The notes under the pieces: generated by a model
Told to the model about the DNA's origin: nothing
Database searches by the model: none
Seen by the model: only the letters and a program-made list of their open reading frames with translations
In this document: one piece after another, positions 17,672-26,144 of the stretch
Position numbering within the stretch: the first letter of the stretch is position 1
How the letters are laid out: every line of letters starts with the position of its first letter
Made by a program: the position numbers and the translations under genes
Assembly (NCBI GenBank): GCA_902496845.1
Contig: CABVCJ010000011.1
Coordinates: 1 to 42,870 of the forward strand
DNA: 42,870 nt
Direction of reading: 5' to 3'
DNA from: an uncultured Collinsella sp.
Lineage (GTDB): Bacteria > Actinomycetota > Coriobacteriia > Coriobacteriales > Coriobacteriaceae

Positions 17672-19174
17672 CTAGTCCTGGGCTTTGATGCTTGGCAGGA
17701 GAATCTGGGCGAGGTAGTCGGTCTCGAGTTTGGTCGCGGCGTCTGCGTTGCCGTCTTTGCCAACCAGGTCGTTCTTAATCTGGCTATAGGTGTAGCGGTT
17801 GCCGGTCGTAAGCTCGACAAGTTCAATAGCCTGGTCCATGGGGTAGGTCGACACGGGGTTCTGCGTGCGCCCGTTGATGGTTTGCGGAATCACGTACGGA
17901 TAGACAGGGCCGCTGGCGTAGACGGTGTAGCCGTTGCCCAGGCTGACCGTGCCCAAAACCGTATCGCCGTCATCGGGGGTAAAGGTCTCGCCGTCGCGCA
18001 CTGCGACAAGCGTCACGAGCGGTGTGTTGGTGTCGCTGTCCAGATAAATGCACAGCGTGCTGCCGTTTTGCCAGGTTGCGACCTTGCCATACCACTCAAC
18101 CGGAATATCGAGCTGATACAGGTTCGTCGCCTTGTGCCGAGCGTCGGCATCGCGGGCGGACTGAGCCTCGCTTGCGCTTACGGCGTTGGCGGCGGCATCG
18201 CGGCGCGTAATTGCCGCCTGCTGGAGTATCTTTGCCGCGGCGGCAGAGCTTGCGCCCCCTTCCTCGGCATACTTGGCGGCGGCATCGATCTGGTCGTCAG
18301 TCACCGTGTCGGCCGAAGGTACCTTGAGCTTAAAGGTGGCTTGAGCGCGCAGATCCTGCCCATCGCTCTTAATGGTGACCTGCGCCTTGGTGGTCGGGAC
18401 GGTGTAGATGGTGCCGTCTTCCGCGATGGGGGATCCAGCAATGGAGAACGTGTAATCGCCGGGCAGCAGCTTAATGCCGCGACCATGCTCGTCAACGTAG
18501 AGCGTTTCGCTCACGGAAGAACCGTCGGAATCCTGTCCGCTCACCTGCACGGGAATCTTGGAGCCAGTTGAGCAGTCGAGGCCCGCGGCATGCACGCCAA
18601 TTTGCACCGACATCATCGTGTGCGCACTGGCGGCGACAGCGGCAGCCTGCTCTTGCTGATATCCGTTCCAGGCAGCATAGCCTGCGCCGCCGGCGACGAG
18701 CGCGACGGCCACAACGCCGGCAACCATCAGGTTGCGGCGCTTGGGCGACATCTTACGATGACGAACCTCGGCCTCATGTGCCGAGGGAACGGACGGCAGG
18801 GGAATATCGCCCATGGCGATGGTCTCGTCCACGGCAGGCGCAGAGCCTAAGCCAGGGAGCTCGCGGGTCAGCGAATCTTCGGCCGGCAAGTTGTCGAGCA
18901 AGATGGTTTCCTCGCTCGTGTCGGATTCGGGCTGACCGTCGGCCTCGCATTCGGAATCCTCGTGCCCCGCCCCGTCTTCGGTGGGCGCGGTGCCATCGTC
19001 TTTTGCATCCTGACCATCGGGCTGCGCCTCGATTTCCGGCTCATCCTGCACATCAACGCTCGAATCGTCAAACGCAACATCGTCAAGCGAAATCCGGTCT
19101 AGGCTCTCCAGGGCCTCGGCACACGCTTCTGCATCTTGGGCCGCATCCTCTTGGCCCATCGTCTCGTCTTTCAT
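17672..19174 (-). CDS. Single-pass membrane protein with long acidic N-tail
   Basis: 500 aa. Residues 1-145 are highly acidic and low complexity (Asp, Glu, Ser), followed by basic HRKMSPKRR and one transmembrane helix at about 150-170 (LMVAGVVAVALVAGGAGYAAW). The rest is extracytoplasmic: a domain with SVQIGVHAAGL and GRGIKLLPGDYTFSIAGSP, an Ala-rich helical region, and a C-terminal domain with PVEWYGKVATWQNG and YTVYASGPVYPYVIP. No established family was recognised; the layout suggests a cytoplasmic sensing or docking tail coupled to a surface domain. Start ATG 19174 has GGGGGA upstream. It is monocistronic and convergent with the small ORF before it. Confidence 0.8.
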   Translation of the reverse strand: MKDETMGQEDAAQDAEACAEALESLDRISLDDVAFDDSSVDVQDEPEIEAQPDGQDAKDDGTAPTEDGAGHEDSECEADGQPESDTSEETILLDNLPAEDSLTRELPGLGSAPAVDETIAMGDIPLPSVPSAHEAEVRHRKMSPKRRNLMVAGVVAVALVAGGAGYAAWNGYQQEQAAAVAASAHTMMSVQIGVHAAGLDCSTGSKIPVQVSGQDSDGSSVSETLYVDEHGRGIKLLPGDYTFSIAGSPIAEDGTIYTVPTTKAQVTIKSDGQDLRAQATFKLKVPSADTVTDDQIDAAAKYAEEGGASSAAAAKILQQAAITRRDAAANAVSASEAQSARDADARHKATNLYQLDIPVEWYGKVATWQNGSTLCIYLDSDTNTPLVTLVAVRDGETFTPDDGDTVLGTVSLGNGYTVYASGPVYPYVIPQTINGRTQNPVSTYPMDQAIELVELTTGNRYTYSQIKNDLVGKDGNADAATKLETDYLAQILLPSIKAQD

Positions 19175-19300
19175 ATATCCCCCAAGCTCAATATCGGGAC
19201 AACACTGTACCCAAAAATGGAGCTATATAAAGCGCATGCGAAATATAAGATCCGATTTAACCCGAGTGCATCGTTTAGCCGCATCCTCGCGGCAGCAAAA

Positions 19301-19337
19301 AGCCCCCGGAACGCGGACGAATCACATTCCGGGGGCT
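19301..19337 (-). terminator. Terminator of the tetR / membrane-protein operon
   Basis: 11-bp stem AGCCCCCGGAA / TTCCGGGGGCT. On the minus strand it is followed by TTTTT, placing it about 70 bases after the end of the gene at 19408-20415. Confidence 0.85.
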
Positions 19338-19407
19338 CTGCAATGCGTTGAGTTGCGCGGAGCCGGCTACGCGGCTTCGTACTCAAGCGATGTTTGCGCC
19401 AGGCGCG

Positions 19408-20415
19408 TTACTCGGCGTGAGCGTAATCCACCTTGGCGCGGCGAGCGGTAGCCTTCTCCCAATCGCTGGTGCCCTCAAAGACATCCTGCTTGTAGGGATT
19501 GCGGCCGAGCTTCTTGGCACGGTAGGCGATGTAGATGATTGCGGCGACGTTGGCGATCAGCGCGGCGACCGAGACCGCGGTAGCGGCGCCGGGGTCGAGC
19601 GTGGAGTGGGTCACAAAGATGGACTCCTCCTGGAAGTAGGGGAACACCTGGGCAAACATACACCAAATGGCCAGCGTGAAGGCGCGGTTCTGGATCCAGC
19701 CGCCCTTGTTCCAGATAAAGGCGGCGACGGTGGGCGCCAGCAGCAGTGCAAAGCCGCAGAACCAGGAGTGGGTGGGCAGGCAGTTGTAGGTGTAGCAGAA
19801 GTTCCAGATATCGTAGGCGATGATGTAGACCCAGGTCATGTCGGGCCACAGCATGTCGGTCTTGTCCTCGGAGGCGTAGACGCTCCACCAACCGGTCATG
19901 CAGAAGATGTTGATGAGACCGGCGATACCGTTGAACACGTTGTTCCAGCCGGCAAGCTGTGTGGCACCCTCGGAAGTGACCCAGGTGGACTCGCCCAGGA
20001 CAAAGAAGTGATAGGCGCTCTCGAAGTCGGACACGACGGCGATCAAGATGTTGATGGCGACGATCACAAACGGCCACGCGCGGAACCAATGCGCCTTGCC
20101 GATCTTGCCCCACTGGTACTTAATGGCAATGAAGCCCCAGCAACCGGCCAGCGCCGCGTACACCTTGGCGTAGTGGAACCAGCTGTTCTGGTACACGTGG
20201 GTGGGGTTGGTGAGCGCCCACTCGGCACCCTGCGAAACGCCCACGGCGATGGCGACGCAGTAGATGGTCATGGCCAGCGGAGCCACGCCAAAGATGATTG
20301 CCGCGCCCAGCTTGGTGCGGCGGCCGACCTCGTTGAGCACGATCAGGCCAATAAAGACCATGGCCCAGCCAGCCCAGTGGATAAGGGTATCGCTACCCCA
20401 AACATCGAACAGCAT
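19408..20415 (-). CDS. Polytopic membrane protein, DUF5692-like
   Basis: 335 aa with about eight or nine hydrophobic helices rich in Trp, Tyr and Phe (for example WAGWAMVFIGLIVLNEVG, AWPFVIVAINILIAVVS, GFALLLAPTVAAFIW, AVSVAALIANVAAIIYIAY). The C-terminal 35 residues are hydrophilic and cytoplasmic. It resembles the uncharacterised DUF5692 proteins, from memory only. It lies 63 bases downstream of a tetR gene in the same operon, which suggests the regulator controls it; a transporter or sensor role for a hydrophobic or toxic compound is inference. AAAGGAGA precedes the ATG at the right distance, and a terminator follows. Confidence 0.75.
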   Translation of the reverse strand: MLFDVWGSDTLIHWAGWAMVFIGLIVLNEVGRRTKLGAAIIFGVAPLAMTIYCVAIAVGVSQGAEWALTNPTHVYQNSWFHYAKVYAALAGCWGFIAIKYQWGKIGKAHWFRAWPFVIVAINILIAVVSDFESAYHFFVLGESTWVTSEGATQLAGWNNVFNGIAGLINIFCMTGWWSVYASEDKTDMLWPDMTWVYIIAYDIWNFCYTYNCLPTHSWFCGFALLLAPTVAAFIWNKGGWIQNRAFTLAIWCMFAQVFPYFQEESIFVTHSTLDPGAATAVSVAALIANVAAIIYIAYRAKKLGRNPYKQDVFEGTSDWEKATARRAKVDYAHAE

Positions 20416-20478
20416 GCTGCTCTCCTTTCACACGCCCGCGGCCCCTCTTCTGATCGCGGGCAGTTTGGCCAAATGTCG

Positions 20479-21141
20479 TCAGTTCTGGGGCTTGCGCTCC
20501 GGATACTTGGCGGTATAGCCCTCGATGTGGAGTGTCGAGGCGATGATTTCCTTGACCGTCTCGTCGGGCACATCGGGGTGTGTGCGGATATACATCAACA
20601 ACCCCATGATGAGGGTGTAGAACGTCTCGTAGACATGGTCGATGCGTAGCTCATGATGGGCGACAAAATCCACCACGGTGGTGTCGCAGATATACTGCGC
20701 CACGCGCTGGACCACGTTGTGCAAAAAGCCGCCGTAGAGCGCACCGCTGCTCGAGGTGAGCGTGCTCGGCAGCTCGTGGCCGCTCACGACCAGTCGCTTA
20801 AAGAGCGGAGCGACGGTGTCGAGTGCGCCCTCGATATCACCGACGGTGCGGCTGGCGTTCCACTGCTCGAGCTCGGAGATAAAACCGTCGATCGCCTCGT
20901 CCATGACGGCGGTGACGGCGGCGTCCATATCGGCAAAGTAGTGGTAGAACAGCGAGCGCGTGCAGCCGGCTCGCTTGGTTACGGCCGAGACGGATAGATG
21001 CGACACGCCCAGCTCGGAACTCACGGTGCGCACGGCATCGAGGATCTCGCGACGGCGTTCGTCGCCCGTCAGGCGCTTTGCCGCGCTATCGGATGCGGGG
21101 ACGGCATCGACCACAGAGGTATCTGCTGTGTTGTCGCCCAT
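20479..21141 (-). CDS. TetR-family transcriptional regulator
   Basis: 220 aa. TetR-type DNA-binding domain at about residues 25-75: ERRREILDAVRTVSSELGVSHLSVSAVTKRAGCTRSLFYHYFADMDA, with the usual FYHYF in the recognition helix region. The C-terminal part is an all-helical ligand domain resembling the group used for small-molecule sensing. ATG 21141 is preferred (GAAAGG upstream); a GTG at 21180 would add 13 residues. It heads an operon with a membrane protein and is divergent from a large oxidoreductase. The intergenic region holds two matching palindromes that are probable binding sites. Confidence 0.9.
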   Translation of the reverse strand: MGDNTADTSVVDAVPASDSAAKRLTGDERRREILDAVRTVSSELGVSHLSVSAVTKRAGCTRSLFYHYFADMDAAVTAVMDEAIDGFISELEQWNASRTVGDIEGALDTVAPLFKRLVVSGHELPSTLTSSSGALYGGFLHNVVQRVAQYICDTTVVDFVAHHELRIDHVYETFYTLIMGLLMYIRTHPDVPDETVKEIIASTLHIEGYTAKYPERKPQN

Positions 21142-21196
21142 GTTTTGCCGCCTTTCATCCTCTTTTGCCTGACCGTTCACCTAGCAGTCTTGAATA

Positions 21197-21241
21197 TTGT
21201 TGACGGTTCGTCAATACTATTTTTGACACAATGTCAACAAT
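21197..21241. promoter_or_regulatory. Twin TetR-type operators in the divergent promoter
   Basis: TTGACGGTTCGTCAA at 21200-21214 and TTGACACAATGTCAA at 21223-21237 are two palindromes of the form TTGAC(G/A)-N3-(C/T)GTCAA with centres 23 bp apart. Together they are enclosed by ATTGTTGAC and GTCAACAAT, making a larger dyad. They sit between the tetR start (21141) and the oxidoreductase start (21330). Confidence 0.65.
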
Positions 21242-21329
21242 GGCGGGTGAACGGCATGGGGCATGCCCGACCTGCAAAAAAAGAGGGGCGCTGCGGCCTC
21301 GTCGGGCTGCGGCAAGAGAAGGGACAACC

Positions 21330-24107
21330 ATGATTCTCAACGGACCGGGAATTAGCTACACCGAGCCCGATATCGGTTCGGAGTTCGTGCCGCCGCTGCC
21401 GGAGCATCCGCGCGAGGCAATTGTCAAGCTGTGCGAGCACTGCACCAACCGTCTGCTGCATCGCGACGAGCTGCTGGGCTACGAGTACTGGTCGTTTGCC
21501 GAGGCCGCGACCGACGAGCAGGCCGAGGTGCTCTGCAAGATGAAGATGCGCCGTCCCTATACGCTGCCCGAGATGGTCAAGCTCACCGGCATGCCCGAGG
21601 CCCAGATCGAGAAGATGCTCGACGACATGAGCTACACGGGCCTGCTCGAGTACAACTGGGAAAATCCCGAGCGCGCCAAGCAGTGGGTGCTGCCCATGCT
21701 GGTACCGGGTTCCGCCGAGTTCCTCAACATGCGCGTGAGCCAGCTCGAGGAGCATCCGGTCTACGCCAAGTTCTTTGAGCAGGCGTCCAAGGGTCCGCTG
21801 TCCAAAGCCACGCCGATGGTACCGCCCGGAGGCGCCGGTATCGGCATGCACGTCATTCCGGTCGAGAAGGCTATCGATGCTTCGAGCACCTCGGTGCCGA
21901 TTGAGCATATCGAGCATTGGCTCGACAAATACGAGGGTAAGTATGCCGCCAGCACCTGCAGCTGCCGCGCGAGCCGTCGCGTGATGGGCGAGGGCTGCGC
22001 CGACGACCCCGCCGACTGGTGCATTGCCGTGGGCGATATGGCCGACTATGTGGTCGAGACCGACCGCGGCCACTATGTGACGCGCGAGGAAGTCTACGAC
22101 ATTTTGCGCCAGGCCGAGGACAACGGCTTTGTGCACCAGATCACCAATATCGACGGCGAGAACAAGATCTTCGCCATCTGCAACTGCAACGTCAACGTGT
22201 GCTACGCACTGCGCACCTCGCAGCTGTTCAACACGCCCAACCTGTCGCGATCGGCCTATGTCGCCAAGGTCGAGAAGGACAAGTGCGTGGCCTGCGGTCG
22301 CTGCGTTGAAGTGTGCCCGGCCGGTGCCGCCAAGCTGGGCCAGAAGCTCTGCAGCAAAAAGGCCGGCGGACAGGTGCCCGAGTATCCGCGCCAAGAGCTG
22401 CCCGATGCCACCAAGTGGGACCACACCAAGTGGTCGCCCAACTACCGCAACGATAACCGTATCGAGACGCACGAGTCCGGCACCGCGCCCTGCAAGACGG
22501 CTTGCCCCGCGCACGTTGCCGTTCAGGGCTACTTGAAGCTTGCGGCGCAGGGCCGCTATGACGAGGCGCTGGCGCTCATCAAGCGCGAGAACCCGCTGCC
22601 CGCTATCTGCGGCCGCGTGTGCAACCGCCGCTGCGAGGATGCCTGCACCCGTGGCCGTGTGGACGCCGCCGTGGCTATCGACGAGGTCAAGAAGTTTATC
22701 GCCCAGCGCGATCTTGAAGCCGCGACCCGCTATGTCCCGCCCGTGGTGACGCCGACACGCGCTGGCGGCTTCGATCAGAAGATCGCCATCATCGGTGCCG
22801 GCCCGGCCGGTCTGTCCTGCGCCTTCTATCTGGCCGAGAAGGGCTACAAGCCCGTCGTGTTCGAGAAGAACGAGCGCCCGGGCGGCATGCTCACCTACGG
22901 CATTCCCAGCTTTAAGCTGCAGAAGGACGTCATCGAGGCCGAGGTCGAGATCATTCGCCTGATGGGCGCCGAGTTCCGCTATGGCGTGGAGGTCGGTCGC
23001 GATGTGACGCTCGACGAGCTGCGCGAGCAGGGCTTTAAGGCCTTTTATGTTGCCATTGGCTGCCAGGGCGGCCGCCTTGCCGGTATTCCGGGCGAGGATG
23101 CCGAGGACGTGATCGTGGCCGTCGACTTCTTGCGCGAGGTCAACAGTGGCAAGATCGATGCACTGCCCGGCCGCACCATCGTGGTGGGCGGCGGCAACGT
23201 GGCTATCGACGTCGCGCGCAACGCCTGCCGTCTGGGTTCCGAGCACGTTGAGATGTTCTGCCTGGAGAGCGAGGCCCAGATGCCCGCTAGCGAGGAGGAG
23301 CGTCGCGAGGCCGTTGAGGACGGCGCCCACATCAGCTGCGGCTGGGGCCCCAAGGAGATTCACCTGGACGAGGCCGGTCGTGTGTGCGGCATCACCTTCA
23401 AGCGCTGCGCGCGTGTCTTTGACGACGAGGGCCGTTTTGCGCCCGAGTACGACGAGAACGATCTGCGCCGTGTCGATGCCGACCGCGTAGTCATGTCGAT
23501 TGGCCAGTCCATTGTGTGGGGCGACCTGCTGGCTGGCTCCAAAGTGGAGCTTGGCCGTGGTCAGGGTGCCCTTGCCGATCCCCAGACCTACCAGACCGCC
23601 GAACCCGACATCTTTGTGGGTGGTGACGTCTACACCGGTCCTAGCTTTGCCATCGACGCTATCGCCGCCGGTCACGAGGCCGCGGTGTCCATCCATCGCT
23701 TTGTGCAGCCGGGCTCCACGCTCACCATCGGCCGCAACCAGCGCCGCTACACCGCGCTTGACCGCGACGACGTTGTGCTCGAGGGCTACGACAACGCGAG
23801 CCGCGAGGTTGCGCATGTCGACCGCGAGCGCGAGAAGGCTGCGCCGTTTAGCGAGTATGTTGAGACCTTTACCGAGGAACAGGTGCGCGCCGAGACCGCC
23901 CGCTGCCTGGGTTGCGGCGCCTCGATCGTCGACCCCAACAAGTGCATCGGCTGCGGTCTGTGCACCACCAAGTGCGCGTTCGATGCCATCCACCTGGATC
24001 GCGATCGCCCCGAGTGCTCCACGATGGTCAAATACGAACAAAAGCTCCCAAGCCTGGGCAAGTATGCTTTGAAACGCGCCATCAAAATCAAATTTGGTAA
24101 GAAGTAA
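21330..24107 (+). CDS. Multidomain Fe-S/FAD pyridine-nucleotide oxidoreductase
   Basis: 925 aa. The N-terminal ~300 residues are Cys-containing (CEHCTNRLL, STCSCRASRR, CNCNVNVC), with a helical WENPERAKQW segment of unknown function. Then a ferredoxin-like CVACGRCVEVCP (about 316), the GltD-type Fe-S helical domain (CKTACPAHVAVQGYLKLAAQGRYDEAL, CGRVCNRRCEDACTRG), the FAD site GAGPAGLSCAFYLAEKG (about 488), the NAD(P) site VVGGGNVAIDVARN (about 617), and a C-terminal CIGCGLCTTKC ferredoxin motif (about 871). This is the glutamate-synthase-small-subunit/NfnB fold fused to extra Fe-S modules; the acceptor is unknown. ATG 21330 follows AGAAGGGA. Divergent from tetR. Confidence 0.88.
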   Translation: MILNGPGISYTEPDIGSEFVPPLPEHPREAIVKLCEHCTNRLLHRDELLGYEYWSFAEAATDEQAEVLCKMKMRRPYTLPEMVKLTGMPEAQIEKMLDDMSYTGLLEYNWENPERAKQWVLPMLVPGSAEFLNMRVSQLEEHPVYAKFFEQASKGPLSKATPMVPPGGAGIGMHVIPVEKAIDASSTSVPIEHIEHWLDKYEGKYAASTCSCRASRRVMGEGCADDPADWCIAVGDMADYVVETDRGHYVTREEVYDILRQAEDNGFVHQITNIDGENKIFAICNCNVNVCYALRTSQLFNTPNLSRSAYVAKVEKDKCVACGRCVEVCPAGAAKLGQKLCSKKAGGQVPEYPRQELPDATKWDHTKWSPNYRNDNRIETHESGTAPCKTACPAHVAVQGYLKLAAQGRYDEALALIKRENPLPAICGRVCNRRCEDACTRGRVDAAVAIDEVKKFIAQRDLEAATRYVPPVVTPTRAGGFDQKIAIIGAGPAGLSCAFYLAEKGYKPVVFEKNERPGGMLTYGIPSFKLQKDVIEAEVEIIRLMGAEFRYGVEVGRDVTLDELREQGFKAFYVAIGCQGGRLAGIPGEDAEDVIVAVDFLREVNSGKIDALPGRTIVVGGGNVAIDVARNACRLGSEHVEMFCLESEAQMPASEEERREAVEDGAHISCGWGPKEIHLDEAGRVCGITFKRCARVFDDEGRFAPEYDENDLRRVDADRVVMSIGQSIVWGDLLAGSKVELGRGQGALADPQTYQTAEPDIFVGGDVYTGPSFAIDAIAAGHEAAVSIHRFVQPGSTLTIGRNQRRYTALDRDDVVLEGYDNASREVAHVDREREKAAPFSEYVETFTEEQVRAETARCLGCGASIVDPNKCIGCGLCTTKCAFDAIHLDRDRPECSTMVKYEQKLPSLGKYALKRAIKIKFGKK

Positions 24108-24148
24108 AAGAACCTAACAAGAAAGCGAACGGCGCAGAAGGCGGTTGG

Positions 24149-24261
24149 ACAGCGAGCGAGCCCCAGACGTGGCGAGGTGCCTTGAAAGAGGAGGGCATAG
24201 GGCTTTTGCCCATGACCGACGATTGAAAGGCAGATCGCCCGTCTGGGGTTCGCGCAGCGTC
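24149..24261 (+). other. Repeated structured element, copy 2 (candidate RNA)
   Basis: 113-nt counterpart of 4326-4440 (opposite strand). Conserved blocks GAAAGAGGAGGG, GACCGACGATTGAA and GCAGCGTC are kept, while stems are CCCCAGACG/CGTCTGGGG (outer), TGCCT/AGGCA (middle) and a CATAGGGC/GCCCATG inner hairpin, all different from copy 1 but still paired. An outermost GGCGGT/ACCGCC pairing extends it. It ends 41 bases before hypA; a CCGCCGTTC/GAACGGCGG hairpin then sits next to the hypA ribosome site, so it may act in the hypA leader. Confidence 0.5.
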
Positions 24262-24302
24262 AAGCCGACCGCCGTTCGGTAGAACGGCGGAAGGAACTAA
24301 TA

Positions 24303-24731
24303 GTGCACGAGCTCGGAATCGTCTATCACATCATTCGCGATGTCGAGAACGTGGCGCGCGCCAATGGCGTGCGTCGCGTTTCGAGCGTCACGCTGCTGCT
24401 GGGCGAGGTCTCGGGCGTCGTTCCCGACTTGCTGCTCGACGCTTGGCGCTGGGCGGCAGATAAAAAGTCCATTACCGAGGGTGCGGAGCTTATTGTGGAG
24501 CCCGTCAACGCCGTGACGCATTGCGAGGCGTGCGGCCACGACTATGCGACGGTCGAGCATGGCAAGACCTGTCCCCATTGCGGTAGCGGCGAGACCTATT
24601 TGCTGCAGGGCCAAGAGGTCATGATCAAACAGATCGAGACCCCCGACGAGGACCCGGCAGACACTGTTCCCGATGACCCCTCCGACGCCCCCGACGCCGT
24701 CGACGCCGCCAACCCCCTCCACATCGTCTAG
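24303..24731 (+). CDS. hypA: Hydrogenase nickel insertion protein HypA
   Basis: Nickel metallochaperone for [NiFe]-hydrogenase maturation, working with HypB. 142 aa: the N-terminal MHELGI supplies the nickel-binding Met-His-Glu, and the zinc site is formed by CEAC and CPHC (residues about 77-98). The C-terminal 30 residues are an acidic, Pro-rich tail not usual in the family. GTG start with GGAAGGA six bases before. No other hyp or hydrogenase gene is in the window, so this copy is isolated from its partners. The preceding 190 bases hold a structured element and a hairpin next to the ribosome site. Confidence 0.9.
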   Translation: MHELGIVYHIIRDVENVARANGVRRVSSVTLLLGEVSGVVPDLLLDAWRWAADKKSITEGAELIVEPVNAVTHCEACGHDYATVEHGKTCPHCGSGETYLLQGQEVMIKQIETPDEDPADTVPDDPSDAPDAVDAANPLHIV

Positions 24732-24742
24732 GATCCCCTATA

Positions 24743-24809
24743 AGTTGTGGTGAAATAGTTCCTAAATCCAGCCTTCTGGCTCTTAAACGAGAACTATTCC
24801 ACCGCAACT
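24743..24809. repeat. Family C hairpin repeat, copy 2
   Basis: AGTTGTGGTGAAATAGTTC at 24743-24761 pairs with 24791-24809. It lies 11 bases after the hypA stop, so it may double as a terminator. Confidence 0.75.
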
Positions 24810-24810
24810 A

Positions 24811-25136
24811 TTTTGAGTGGTTTCGTAGAACATAAATCACGAAAAAAGTCAAGCCATGTCTGTTTAAACAAAATGGCGGCAGTATAAGCGCATTCGCGCT
24901 TGCCTAAAATCGATATTAATGAACAGCCTGCTTGTATCTGTAAAATGAATGGCTTGATGAGCGACGCCTTGTCGTGTAATGAGTCAAAAAGCAGTAACGT
25001 AATCAACTTGTAACAAACTTAGACATTTAAACAAATAATCCAACCTTTTGCGGATTTAGCTATAATTCCACAATCCAAACAGGTATACTCCTTTCATGTC
25101 GTGTAGGAATTACGTAGACAAAAAGGAGGTTATGTG
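24811..25136 (+). promoter_or_regulatory. AT-rich leader and promoter of the PTS operon
   Basis: A 326-nt gene-free stretch much richer in A/T than its surroundings. TATAAT at 25061-25066 and TATACT at 25084-25089 are the best -10 candidates; neither has a convincing -35 box. GCGCATTCGCGC (24889) is a small hairpin. AAGGAGG at 25123 is the ribosome site of the first PTS gene. No clear catabolite or LevR-type site was found. Confidence 0.45.
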
Positions 25137-26126
25137 ATGGTAAGTATTGTTCTTGCTAGCCACGGGGACTTGGCAGCTGGAATCAAGCAGACGGGCTCGA
25201 TGGTCTTTGGCGATCAGCCGTCTGTGGCCGTGGTCTCGCTCGAGCCGAGCATGGGCCCCGACGACTTCCGTGCTAAGGTCGAGGAAGCAGTCGCTTCCTT
25301 CGACGACCAGGAGCAGGTACTCTTCCTCGTTGATCTGTGGGGCGGCACGCCGTTCAACCAGATCAGCGGGCTCATCGAGGGCCACGATTCCTGGGCTATC
25401 GTCACCGGTGTCAACCTGCCTATGCTCATCGAGGCATATTCGCAGCGCTTTGACGCAAAGAACACTGCACATGCGATCGCAAAACATCTCGTGACTGAGG
25501 CTAAGGCTGGCGTGCGCGTCAAGCCCGAGTCTCTGGAGCCCGAGGAGAAGAAGCCGGCTACGGCCGCCGCTGCTCCTGCAGGCGCCATCCCTCCGGGAAC
25601 GGTCATCGGCGACGGGCACATCAAGATTGCCCACGTCCGTATCGACACCCGTCTGCTTCATGGTCAGGTGGCCACCACGTGGACCAAGCAGATCAACCCC
25701 AACCGCATCATCGTGGTTTCCGACGGCGTTGCTCACGACGAGCTCCGCAAGACCATGATCGAGCAGGCTGCCCCTCCGGGAGTCCATGCCAACGTCGTTC
25801 CCATCAAGAAGATGGCCGAGGTCGTCAAGGACACGCGCTTTGGTGGCACCAAGGCCATGCTGCTCTTCGAGAACCCGCAGGATCTGCTCAAGGCCATCGA
25901 GGCCGGCGTCGACATCAAGGAAGTCAACATCGGTTCCATGGCTCACTCCAAGGGCAAGGTCGTCGTCACCAACGCCGTCGCTATGGGCGATGACGACGTT
26001 AAGACCCTCGAGGCCCTCAAGGCCAAGGGCGTCAAGTTCGAGGTCCGCAAGGTTCCTTCGGATGCCTCCGAGGATCTCGACGCCATGTTGAAGAAAGCTA
26101 AGGCCGAACTGGCCGCTCAAGCATAG
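25137..26126 (+). CDS. manX: PTS mannose-family EIIAB component
   Basis: Cytoplasmic phosphotransfer protein of a mannose-type PTS permease, 329 aa. The IIA domain (1-~125) carries the phosphorylatable His9 in SIVLASHGDLA. An Ala/Pro-rich linker (EEKKPATAAAAPAGAIPPG) joins it to the IIB domain, with active His175 in RIDTRLLHGQVATTW. Fusion of A and B is typical of E. coli ManX. ATG 25137 is preferred to GTG 25134 because AAGGAGG lies seven bases before it. It is first of the operon with EIIC, EIID and probably DUF956. The sugar cannot be read from sequence; mannose, glucose, fructose or hexosamines are typical. Confidence 0.93.
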   Translation: MVSIVLASHGDLAAGIKQTGSMVFGDQPSVAVVSLEPSMGPDDFRAKVEEAVASFDDQEQVLFLVDLWGGTPFNQISGLIEGHDSWAIVTGVNLPMLIEAYSQRFDAKNTAHAIAKHLVTEAKAGVRVKPESLEPEEKKPATAAAAPAGAIPPGTVIGDGHIKIAHVRIDTRLLHGQVATTWTKQINPNRIIVVSDGVAHDELRKTMIEQAAPPGVHANVVPIKKMAEVVKDTRFGGTKAMLLFENPQDLLKAIEAGVDIKEVNIGSMAHSKGKVVVTNAVAMGDDDVKTLEALKAKGVKFEVRKVPSDASEDLDAMLKKAKAELAAQA

Positions 26127-26144
26127 TAAAGGAGGGTCCGATAC

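Noticed and set aside
17540..18571. 343-codon plus-strand frame
   Set aside because: Runs through a family C hairpin and opposite the membrane-anchored gene at 17672-19174, which has a start, ribosome site and domains.
21234..24041. 935-codon minus-strand frame
   Set aside because: Shadow of the Fe-S flavoprotein.
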